From Sinorhizobium terangae (GTDB lineage Bacteria; Pseudomonadota; Alphaproteobacteria; Rhizobiales; Rhizobiaceae), in NCBI RefSeq assembly GCF_029714365.1, contig NZ_CP121659.1, forward strand, positions 3,880,501 to 3,944,500: DNA of 64,000 bases, read 5' to 3'. The position numbers were made by a program, and so were the translations under genes. Below are positions 56,347-64,000 of the stretch, one piece after another. Under the pieces are notes generated by a model, which did not search any database, had not been told where the DNA came from, and saw only the letters and a list, made by a program, of their open reading frames with translations. Position 1 is the first letter of the stretch; each line of letters opens with the position of its first letter.

Positions 56347-57879
56347 ATGGTCGCGCGTGTCAGCACGGTTGCATTCCAGGGGATCGAAGGCGTTCCGGTC
56401 GACGTCCAGGTGATGGTGGCACCCGGCAAGGTCGGCATGCAGATCGTCGGGCTGCCCGACAAGGCGGTCGCCGAAAGCCGTGAGCGCGTCCAGGCGGCAC
56501 TGCATGCCTCGGGGCTGGCGTTGCCGGCAAAACGGGTCACGGTGAACCTGGCGCCGGCCGACCTGCCGAAGGAAGGCAGCCATTTCGATCTCGCCATCGC
56601 GCTCGGCCTGATGGCGGCGCTGGGTGCCGTTCCAGCCGATGCGCTTAACGGCTATGTCGTCATCGGCGAACTCAATCTGGACGGCACCATCGCCGCCGTC
56701 GCCGGCGCGCTGCCTGCCGCCATCGGTGCCAACGCGCTCGGCAAGGGCCTTATCTGCCCGGCGGAAAGCGGACCCGAAGCGGCTTGGGCGGGATCGGAGA
56801 TCGACATTCTCGCACCGCGCAGCCTGATCGCCATCGCCAATCATTTTCGCGGCACGCAGGTGCTCTCTCGTCCCGAGCCGGCCATAAGAGCCGCGGCCGC
56901 CAACCTGCCCGATCTCGCCGACATCAAGGGGCAGGAAAGCGCCAAGCGGGCGCTCGAAGTGGCCGCCGCCGGCAACCACAATCTGCTTATGGTAGGCCCA
57001 CCCGGTTCGGGCAAATCGATGCTGGCTGCGCGGCTGCCGTCGATCCTGCCGCCGCTTTCCCCGGCGGAATTGCTCGAAGTTTCGATGGTCCATTCGATCG
57101 CCGGTCAGCTGCCGGGCGGCAAGCTTTCCGATCGGCGGCCGTTCCGGGCGCCGCACCATTCGGCCACCATGGCAGCCCTGATCGGCGGCGGGCTCAGGGC
57201 GAAGCCCGGTGAGGCATCGCTTGCCCATCACGGTGTTTTGTTCCTCGACGAGTTCCCGGAATTTTCACCGCAGGTGCTCGACGCACTGCGCCAGCCGCTC
57301 GAAACCGCGGAATGCATCATCGCCCGCGCCAATCACCGCGTCAGCTATCCGGCGGCGATCCAGCTCGTGGCAGCGATGAACCCGTGCCGGTGCGGCATGG
57401 CGGGTGAGCCCGGGCGCACATGCGCCCGCGGCCCGCGCTGCATGGCCGACTACCAGGCGCGGATTTCCGGACCCCTGATGGACCGCATCGATATCCGCAT
57501 CGATGTCCCGGCCGTCAGCGCCGCGGATCTCCTTCGCCCGATGGCGGCCGAACCGAGTGCCGCCGTTGCCAAGCGCGTCGCCCGCGCCCGCGCGCTGCAG
57601 GCGGACCGTTTCGCCGCCCTCGGCCATCCGGTGCTCACGAGCAATGCCCGTGCATCGACGACGATGATCGAGAAGATCGCCGAGCCGGACGCGGCCGGCT
57701 TGCAGCTCTTGAGGGATGCGGCGGAGAAGATGAAGTTCTCGGCGCGCGGCTATCACCGGGTGCTGAAGGTGGCCCGCACCCTTGCCGATCTCGACGAAGC
57801 GTCGATGGTCGGGCGGATCCATCTCGCGGAAGCGATCTCCTACCGGGTCGCCGGAGAGCGGCTGCCGGTGGCGGCGTAG
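56347..57879 (+). CDS. comM: YifB/ComM family Mg-chelatase-like AAA+ ATPase
   Basis: The 510-residue protein has an N-terminal Lon-like domain (residues 1-~170: GLPDKAVAESRERV, RVTVNLAPADLPKEGSHFDL), AAA+ module with Walker A GPPGSGKSMLA near residue 218, Walker B GVLFLDEFPEF, the Cys-rich NPCRCGMAGEPGRTC insertion, and the C-terminal Mg-chelatase lid. ComM is a helicase that promotes branch migration of integrating ssDNA in natural transformation. AGGGGG precedes the ATG. A LexA box upstream points to SOS control. Confidence 0.95.
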   Translation: MVARVSTVAFQGIEGVPVDVQVMVAPGKVGMQIVGLPDKAVAESRERVQAALHASGLALPAKRVTVNLAPADLPKEGSHFDLAIALGLMAALGAVPADALNGYVVIGELNLDGTIAAVAGALPAAIGANALGKGLICPAESGPEAAWAGSEIDILAPRSLIAIANHFRGTQVLSRPEPAIRAAAANLPDLADIKGQESAKRALEVAAAGNHNLLMVGPPGSGKSMLAARLPSILPPLSPAELLEVSMVHSIAGQLPGGKLSDRRPFRAPHHSATMAALIGGGLRAKPGEASLAHHGVLFLDEFPEFSPQVLDALRQPLETAECIIARANHRVSYPAAIQLVAAMNPCRCGMAGEPGRTCARGPRCMADYQARISGPLMDRIDIRIDVPAVSAADLLRPMAAEPSAAVAKRVARARALQADRFAALGHPVLTSNARASTTMIEKIAEPDAAGLQLLRDAAEKMKFSARGYHRVLKVARTLADLDEASMVGRIHLAEAISYRVAGERLPVAA

Positions 57880-57928
57880 CGTGTTCCGCTTACACGCGAT
57901 TCATCTTTTATTCAAAAGGCCCAGCATC

Positions 57929-58461
57929 GTGTTTTTCACCAGCGATACCCGCCAGTCGAAGCGCCTCCTCGTGGCGGCTGCTATTATGGTGGGCATGCTC
58001 CTCGTCCTGACAGGCCGGCCCGCCGCGGCCGAAGACATCGGTAAGCTTTTTTATGGAACGAGAGCGGGTCAGTCGATGACCATCGTGTCGAAGGAGGGAG
58101 TTGGTACGCAAACGCGGTGATCCGTTTGAAGCACACGGCGCAAGATGCGAAAAGCTTCTGCGTCTAGTACATGCTCGATCATTCGATGCGCTGCGTCCGA
58201 CAGGTGCTTGCAGAGAAAAAGCTTGCCGATCGTGTCACCGGCGATTGCGTGAAGCGTACTTGGACAGACATGTACGGCGACAACTACTCATTTCATGGCT
58301 CCGCAAAGCAGCAGCCGGAGTTGATCAAGCAGGGTTACTTTTCGGAATCGGACTATCTCATCCGCCGCAATGGGGAGGAACGCTTTTTCCCGTTCGACAC
58401 CGAGATTTTCAAGCTCTTTGCCCCGGAATTGCGAAGTAGTGCCAGGAAGGCGAAAGCGTGA
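57929..58461 (+). pseudogene. Frameshifted and stop-containing gene for an exported conserved protein
   Basis: The first part starts at GTG 57929 and has a signal peptide (LLVAAAIMVGMLLVLTGRPA then AAEDIGKLFYG), but its frame ends at 58120. The protein then continues in another frame from about 58108 (ANAVIRLKHTAQDAKSFCV), is broken by TAG at 58165-58167, and goes on from 58168 as YMLDHSMRCVRQVLAEKKL through GDCVKRTWTDMYGDNYSFHG to 58461. One frameshift and one nonsense change thus break what looks like a ~175-residue secreted protein with several Cys. Function unknown. Confidence 0.7.
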
Positions 58462-58485
58462 TCGCTCTTTTGCGGGCGCTATCCT

Positions 58486-58512
58486 TCAGGAAAAACCTGC
58501 TGCTTTTCCTGA
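58486..58512. terminator. Stem-loop between the pseudogene and cysK
   Basis: A 9-bp stem TCAGGAAAA / TTTTCCTGA with a 9-nt loop. It lies 24 bases past the pseudogene end and 94 bases past the convergent cysK stop, so it may end either transcript; no long T tract follows on either strand apart from the stem itself. Confidence 0.45.
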
Positions 58513-58606
58513 CTACTCGTGGTCGTATGAAAAAGAGCGCCCGGAAGCTCCGTTGAGTTCGTAATTGTGCTGCCGGATGACCGCATACGCGGAGAGGAAC
58601 TGCCGC

Positions 58607-59575
<969 letters not shown>

Positions 59576-59712
59576 ATGTTTCTCCCTTCAATTGAAATTA
59601 GTTGCCGCGAGAATACGGACAATAGCGAGCCCGTTCCAGGGTGGGACGGCCCCCGAAGCGCGCCAGCCGGAGGAAAATACGTCTACGAGGCGGCTGACGC
59701 AGAAATCTTTTT

Positions 59713-60330
59713 TCAGCTCGCACGGGTGGCGATATAGGCTGCCGTTCCGGCAAGAATGCCCGCAGCAGCGCGGTTCATGGTCTTGAGCGCCTTCGGCTGT
59801 TTCAGAAGCGAACGGGCGCGGGCTGCGAGCAGCATATAGGGAACCAGCACCGTGAGAAGGACGAGGAAGGTTGCCGCCAGCAGCAGGCTGTAATCCTCGG
59901 GGCCGATTGCGGCGAGATCGATGAGCGTCGGCACCAGGGCAACATAGAACAGCATCGTCTTAGGGTTGCCGAGCGTCACCGTCAGGCCCGACAGGAAAGA
60001 CATCGCCGCGTTTCCTGACTTCTTCGCCTGGATATCCTGCGACAGAAGGCCGGCGGTCCAGAGCTTCCAGGCAATGTAACCGAGATAGAGCGCACCGGCG
60101 ATCTTCACGATAAGAAAGGCCGTGGTGAAAGTCTGGGCGACGAAGGCGAGTCCGAGCACAACGGCCGTCAGATAGGTCATGTCGCCAAGAATTAGTCCGA
60201 GACCCATGAAGAAGGTTTCGCGAAAGCCGGAGCCGAGTGCCCGCGCAACCAGCGCCGTGATGCCGGGGCCGGGAATGGCCGCCGCGATGAAGAGGGCGCC
60301 GCTATAGGCGAGAAGGGCCGCGATTGTCAC
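59713..60330 (-). CDS. LysE/RhtB family amino acid exporter
   Basis: The 205-residue membrane protein has six hydrophobic segments and the family-start pattern IPGPGITALVARALGSGFRE, then GLILGDMTYLTAVVLG, LYLGYIAWKLW and GLTVTLGNPKTMLFYVALVP. RhtB-type proteins export threonine/homoserine or related compounds; the substrate is not known. It begins with GTG 60330 behind a strong GGAGGAAAA. It is divergent from another LysE-family gene. Confidence 0.92.
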   Translation of the reverse strand: MTIAALLAYSGALFIAAAIPGPGITALVARALGSGFRETFFMGLGLILGDMTYLTAVVLGLAFVAQTFTTAFLIVKIAGALYLGYIAWKLWTAGLLSQDIQAKKSGNAAMSFLSGLTVTLGNPKTMLFYVALVPTLIDLAAIGPEDYSLLLAATFLVLLTVLVPYMLLAARARSLLKQPKALKTMNRAAAGILAGTAAYIATRAS

Positions 60331-60504
60331 GATGGTTTTCCTCCGGAACGGGTGGTTTGTTTAGCGCAAACCGCGGCGAAGGAGAACCCGGCTTGATCCC
60401 GGTGGCGAGGCTTCTCGTGCGAAAATTGATCGGGTGACAAGAACGGCATTGCTCCGACCCGGAGAGCCATGCACCTTTCGGAAAAATCGCGGAAGGCAAT
60501 GCCC

Positions 60505-61137
60505 ATGCCCGAAATTCAGAACCTTGTCGGATTTGCCTTGATCGCGCTCGGCATGGTGCTGACGCCTGGGCCGAACATGATCTACCTGATCTCCCGCTCC
60601 ATCTGCCAGGGTCCGGCGGCTGGCCTCATCTCTCTCGGCGGAGTGGCGCTCGGTTTCGTCTTCTACATGGTCTTCGGCGCGCTCGGCATCACGGCCTTGC
60701 TGCTGGCGGTTCCTCTCGCCTATGACGCCTTGCGTTTTGCCGGGGCGCTTTATCTGCTCTATCTCGCCTGGCAGGCGGTCAGGCCCGGCGGCCGCTCGCC
60801 CTTCCAGGTACGCGATCTGCCGAAGGACGGACCGCGCAAGCTCTTCCTGATGGGGCTTGTCACCAACCTGCTCAACCCGAAGGTGGCGGTGCTTTACCTT
60901 TCGCTGCTGCCGCAATTCATCCACCCCGAACAGGGCGACGTCCTTCGCCAGTCGCTCGTCTTCGGCAGTCTGCAGATCATGATCAGCGTCACCGTTAACG
61001 CCTTGATCGCGGTGACGGCGGGCTCGATCGCCGCCTTCCTTGCCGGTCGCCCGCTCTTCATGCTCGTGCAGCGCTGGCTGATGAGCACCGTGCTTGCCAG
61101 CCTTGCCGTCAGCATGGCGGTGGAGGCGCGCAGATAA
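60505..61137 (+). CDS. LysE/RhtB family amino acid exporter
   Basis: A 210-residue paralogue of the divergent LysE gene: IALGMVLTPGPNMIYLISRS (the PGPN signature), GGVALGFVFYMVFGALG, ALYLLYLAWQAVRPGGRS and GLVTNLLNPKVAVLYLSLLP. ATG 60505 gives the GGAAGG element a spacing of 8; ATG 60499 is just upstream. The substrate is unknown. The two exporters share a 174-bp promoter region. Confidence 0.92.
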   Translation: MPEIQNLVGFALIALGMVLTPGPNMIYLISRSICQGPAAGLISLGGVALGFVFYMVFGALGITALLLAVPLAYDALRFAGALYLLYLAWQAVRPGGRSPFQVRDLPKDGPRKLFLMGLVTNLLNPKVAVLYLSLLPQFIHPEQGDVLRQSLVFGSLQIMISVTVNALIAVTAGSIAAFLAGRPLFMLVQRWLMSTVLASLAVSMAVEARR

Positions 61138-61202
61138 GCGAGACGTGCGGGCCGCAACTTGCTTCGGGATGCGCGCTGCGCGATCCTCTCGGCAAGGTGG
61201 AG

Positions 61203-61961
61203 ATGATGACCATGCCCGGCAAACCAAGACCACTGAGCCTGACTCCGGCGCACGTCGCGCAGGTGCACCGGGCGATTGACGATGGCGGCCCGGGGCCGGG
61301 CGCAGTGCTCCATAGCGACGCGGACTACGACGAATGGGTGGAGCGGATGATAAGGAGCCATCCGGCTCCGGGATTGCCAACGATGCTCTTCGCCTATGGA
61401 TCGTTGATCTGGAGGCCGGAGATCGAATATGTCGGCGAAACGGTTGGCGTTGCCCGGGGCTGGCATCGCGCCTTCTGCTTCCGGATGATCCGCTTCCGGG
61501 GAACGCCCGAACAGCCGGGCCTCATGATGGCGCTCGATCGCGGCGGCCAGTGTCGGGGTGTCCTCTACCGAGTGCCGGATGACGGCATCGAGGGGCAGCT
61601 CGGAAAACTCTTCCGACGCGAATTCACCTATAAACCGCCCAACAGCATGCCGCGCTGGATCAAGGTCGAGACGGCGTCGGGCCCGGTGTCGGCGCTGTCC
61701 TTCGTCATGAACCGGGCTTCGCCGCTCTATGCCGGCAGTCTCTCCCTCGAAGCCGTCGCGGAGGTGCTGGCTTGCGCATGCGGCCATGTCGGCTCAGGCG
61801 CGGAATATCTGCTCAACACCGTGACGCATCTCGAGGCGAGGGGTATCCGGGACCGCAATCTGTGGCGCCTGCAAGCGCTCGTCGCAGAGTGCATCGAGCG
61901 CAACAATGACGGTGCACGCGAACGAGGTAGCGAGCGCCTGACGATCAGGCGCCCGGTCTGA
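61203..61961 (+). CDS. ChaC-type gamma-glutamylcyclotransferase
   Basis: The 252-residue protein has the GGCT motif LFAYGSLIWRP (YGSL substrate loop) and the ChaC-type body RAFCFRMIRFRGTPEQPGLMM, CRGVLYRVPD, FRREFTYKPPNSMPRWIKVE, with the catalytic Glu in the REFTY-like strand. It degrades glutathione to 5-oxoproline and Cys-Gly. Several ATGs (61203, 61206, 61212) follow an AAGGTGGAG element; I use the first. Its 3' end overlaps the convergent EamA gene by 17 bases. Confidence 0.92.
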   Translation: MMTMPGKPRPLSLTPAHVAQVHRAIDDGGPGPGAVLHSDADYDEWVERMIRSHPAPGLPTMLFAYGSLIWRPEIEYVGETVGVARGWHRAFCFRMIRFRGTPEQPGLMMALDRGGQCRGVLYRVPDDGIEGQLGKLFRREFTYKPPNSMPRWIKVETASGPVSALSFVMNRASPLYAGSLSLEAVAEVLACACGHVGSGAEYLLNTVTHLEARGIRDRNLWRLQALVAECIERNNDGARERGSERLTIRRPV

Positions 61962-62856
61962 TCGCGCGTTTGAAGAGCGGGATCGACCGAAGGCTCCAGC
62001 CGAGATTCATGCCTGCCGCGGCCAGGAGGATTGCCGCAGATCCGGCGATCTGTATCGCCTGCAATTCGTGGCCGAAAGCGACGCGATCGACGAGGATCGC
62101 GGCGATCGGATAGATGAAGGAGAGCGCGCCCGTCATGTGCGTCGGGAGCCGCTGGATCGCTCCGTAGAGCAGGATATACATGATGCCGGTATGAACGACG
62201 CCGACGGCGACGAGCAGCGTCCATTGCCAAGCGTCCTGCGGCAGCGGTGCGGAGAGCGCGAAGGGCGCCAGCATGATCGACCCGGTGATCACCTGAATGA
62301 GGGCGATCAGATGCGGCGGCGTGCCCTTGAGAAGCTTGGTAAGGAGCGCGGCGACGGCATAGAAGAAGGCTGCGCCGATAGAAAGCGCGATGCCGGCGAG
62401 ATAGTGGTCGGGATCGAAGCCGCCGCCCGGCTTGGCCGAAACGATCGCCATCATTCCGGCGAAGGAGACCGAAAGCCAGAAAAGCTTGGTGGCGGTGATC
62501 CGTTCGCCGAGAAACAGCGCGCCGAGGCCGAGCAGCATGAAGGGCTGCGTATTGTAGACCATCGTCGCGATCGAGATCGATGCGCGCGAATAGGCGGCGA
62601 AAAGCAGGAGCCAGTTGACGACGATGGCCACGCCACCGAGCGTGGAAAGGATGACGACGCGCGGCTTTAGCTGGCGGAAGTCGATGAGCCCGAGCATTGC
62701 CGCGAGCGCGATCAGCGTCAGCGCCCCGAAGACGCAACGCCAGAAGACGACACCCGTGACCGGCTGGCCGGACATCAGCACGAACCAGCCGATTGTCCCC
62801 GAAATCAGCATTGCCGCCGTCATCTCAATGCTTCCGCGCTTCAGTTCTCCGTCCAT
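61945..62856 (-). CDS. EamA/DMT family exporter
   Basis: The 303-residue ten-helix transporter has two EamA repeats (residues ~5-130 and ~142-280; SIATMVYNTQPFMLLGLGALFLGERIT closes the first, SFIYPIAAILVDRVAFGHEL the second). The divergent Lrp-type regulator suggests an amino acid or related metabolite as substrate. AAAGGAGA lies 6 bases before the ATG at 62856. Tail-to-tail overlap with chaC. Confidence 0.92.
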   Translation of the reverse strand: MDGELKRGSIEMTAAMLISGTIGWFVLMSGQPVTGVVFWRCVFGALTLIALAAMLGLIDFRQLKPRVVILSTLGGVAIVVNWLLLFAAYSRASISIATMVYNTQPFMLLGLGALFLGERITATKLFWLSVSFAGMMAIVSAKPGGGFDPDHYLAGIALSIGAAFFYAVAALLTKLLKGTPPHLIALIQVITGSIMLAPFALSAPLPQDAWQWTLLVAVGVVHTGIMYILLYGAIQRLPTHMTGALSFIYPIAAILVDRVAFGHELQAIQIAGSAAILLAAAGMNLGWSLRSIPLFKRAIRPGA

Positions 62857-62877
62857 GGCTGGTCTCCTTTTCCGATT

Positions 62878-62902
62878 GCACAACAATAATCGGCTGTTGC
62901 GC
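62878..62902. promoter_or_regulatory. Lrp operator candidate near the EamA start
   Basis: GCACAACA, nine bases, TGTTGCGC: 7 of 8 arm positions pair. It begins 22 bases upstream of the EamA start codon and shares the AACA/TGTT ends with the dyad beside the other Lrp-controlled gene at 25103-25123. Confidence 0.45.
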
Positions 62903-62931
62903 GACTCTATATGGATTCAGAAAGGAAAACG

Positions 62932-62948
62932 AATTACGATGCCTAATT
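62932..62948. promoter_or_regulatory. Second Lrp operator candidate
   Basis: AATTA, seven bases, TAATT: an AT-rich dyad of the Lrp type, 44 bases before the Lrp start, between the divergent genes. Confidence 0.4.
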
Positions 62949-62991
62949 GTGGAAGGAGAATTTGCTATTTTGTCTTATCGGAGGTGGCGTA

Positions 62992-63426
62992 ATGCTGGAT
63001 GATGTCGATTGCCGCATTCTCGAGATCCTCGCGGCCAATGCGCGCGTGTCGCTGAAGGAGCTCGCGCAGGAAGCGGGCCTCTCCTCGCCGAGTGCGGCCG
63101 ACAGGCTGCGCAAGCTCGAGGAACGCGGCGTCATCAATGGCTTCACCGTCTCCGTCAATCCGGCGCGACTTGGCTATCCGCTGCAGGCGGTCGTGCGTGT
63201 CCGGCCAATGCCCGGAATGCTGCACATCGTCGAAAAGCTCATTCAGGAAACGCCGGAGATTGTCGAATGCGACAAGATCACCGGCGACGACTGCTTCATC
63301 GCCAAGATGCTGGTGCGGGATATGGAGGAGCTCGACACGATCCTCGACCGCATCGCCGAAAAGGCACAGACCAACACCTCGATCGTCAAGTCGACGCCGG
63401 TCAAGCGACGGCTGCCGCCGCTTTAG
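62992..63426 (+). CDS. Lrp/AsnC family transcriptional regulator
   Basis: The 144-residue protein has the N-terminal HTH (MLDDVDCRILEILAANARVS, LKELAQEAGLSSPSAADRLRKLEERGVI) and the RAM domain (QAVVRVRPMPGMLHIVEKL, PEIVECDKITGDDCFIAKMLV). A strong GGAGGTGG lies 5 bases before ATG 62992, so upstream in-frame codons are leader. It likely regulates the divergent EamA exporter and itself. Confidence 0.94.
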   Translation: MLDDVDCRILEILAANARVSLKELAQEAGLSSPSAADRLRKLEERGVINGFTVSVNPARLGYPLQAVVRVRPMPGMLHIVEKLIQETPEIVECDKITGDDCFIAKMLVRDMEELDTILDRIAEKAQTNTSIVKSTPVKRRLPPL

Positions 63427-63472
63427 TTTTCTGTTTATCCCAAAACCGCTCAACGCTTTTGGGCGACATGCA

Positions 63473-63949
63473 TCACTTGGATCCGGTGGAGCCGAAGCCG
63501 CCGGCGCCGCGCTCTGTCGTGCTGGCCCCGTCCGCCTCGCGGATCGCCACCTGCGTCACCGGTGCGATCACCATCTGGGCGATGCGCATGCCGCGCTCGA
63601 TGATGAAGTCCTCTCCGCCGAGATTGATGAGGAGCACCTTCACCTCGCCGCGATAGTCGCTATCGATCGTTCCCGGCGTGTTGAGGCAGGTGATGCCGTG
63701 CTTGAAGGCAAGGCCCGAGCGCGGCCTGACCTGGCCTTCGTAGCCGAGAGGAATCTCGAAGATGAACCCGGTCGGCACCAAGGCGCGCGCGCCCGGCTTG
63801 ATCATCGTCGGCTCGCCGGCCGGAACAGCCGCGCGCAAATCCATGCCTGCGGCTCCCGCCGTCTCATAGGCGGGCAGGTCGAGATCCTGCGCGTGCGGCA
63901 GGCGGACAAGGCTGAGAGCGGGGCGGTTTTCGGAGGTGTGCGTGATCAT
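63473..63949 (-). CDS. dut: dUTP diphosphatase (dUTPase)
   Basis: The 158-residue trimeric enzyme hydrolyses dUTP to dUMP, keeping uracil out of DNA and feeding dTMP synthesis. All five motifs are present: AGMDLRA, the [12 protein letters not shown]er-loop, [10 protein letters not shown] (catalytic Asp), [10 protein letters not shown] and the Gly-rich C-terminal [11 protein letters not shown] that closes on the substrate. ATG 63949 starts the gene. It is convergent with the Lrp gene. Confidence 0.96.
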   Translation of the reverse strand: MITHTSENRPALSLVRLPHAQDLDLPAYETAGAAGMDLRAAVPAGEPTMIKPGARALVPTGFIFEIPLGYEGQVRPRSGLAFKHGITCLNTPGTIDSDYRGEVKVLLINLGGEDFIIERGMRIAQMVIAPVTQVAIREADGASTTERGAGGFGSTGSK

Positions 63950-64000
63950 TCCGTCATAAGCGTCACGGCCGCCTCCGCAGTCAATTGCATATTGGCCTGC

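Overview
The window is about 64 kb of GC-rich, gene-dense DNA that reads as the chromosome of a rhizobium of the Sinorhizobium/Ensifer group. The support is a Sinorhizobium-type phosphatidylethanolamine N-methyltransferase beside dnaN, several families of rhizobial intergenic palindromes and mosaic repeats, alphaproteobacterial regulatory signatures (a GTTC-N7-GTTC LexA box, an Irr-like iron element) and consistently rhizobial protein families. The genus is an inference from gene content, not from a database match. I see no rRNA, tRNA, CRISPR array, transposase or phage gene.

Layout. 1-3.1 kb: end of pheS, then pheT. 3.2-11.3 kb: small metabolic genes (VOC and NTF2-like proteins, two aldo/keto reductases, an SDR, a Gfo/Idh/MocA dehydrogenase) interleaved with LysR and XRE regulators. 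11.3-15.6 kb: a surface-glycan-like cassette of GT2 polyprenyl-phosphate glycosyltransferase, methyltransferase and four-helix EamA/SMR protein, divergent from a large GT-C-like membrane protein. 15.6-22.3 kb: xseA, a flavodoxin-fold oxidoreductase, a MarR/EamA divergent pair, an M29 aminopeptidase and a GST/MarR divergent pair. 22.3-30.8 kb: ybaK, an ArsC-like protein, a YitT protein, an aromatic aminotransferase with a divergent Lrp regulator, an M14-like deacylase, guaA, an MTA/SAH nucleosidase, a thioesterase and a GNAT. 30.8-37.7 kb: an iron-linked imelysin / di-heme / imelysin / DUF1513 cluster with corA lying inside it. 37.8-45.7 kb: RsmB-like methylase, RlpA-like protein, a YeeZ-like SDR, queG, a GST, uppP, a 53-residue exported peptide, an NDUFA9-like protein and a DUF1330 protein. 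45.8-50.6 kb: pmtA-phosphatase-pyrF operon, dnaN, rsmI and yraN. 50.7-56.1 kb: a ugpBAEC glycerol-3-phosphate importer followed by a split endonuclease/phosphatase gene. 56.2-64 kb: LexA-boxed comM, a decayed exported-protein gene, cysK, two LysE exporters head to head, ChaC, an EamA exporter with its Lrp regulator, and dut.

The most striking theme is repeat invasion. Rhizobial mosaic elements lie not only between genes but in frame within the N-terminal parts of three genes: the di-heme oxidoreductase, ugpA, and the DUF1513 protein, where the gene's start is now unclear. A separate 44-nt stem-loop repeat occurs four times, and paired (compensatory) base changes between copies keep its stems intact. 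Several divergent regulator/target pairs carry clear dyads in their shared intergenic regions (MarR x2, Lrp x2, XRE). There are also clear signs of decay: a frameshifted exported-protein pseudogene, a truncated reading-frame remnant upstream of guaA, and an endonuclease gene split at an ATGA overlap.
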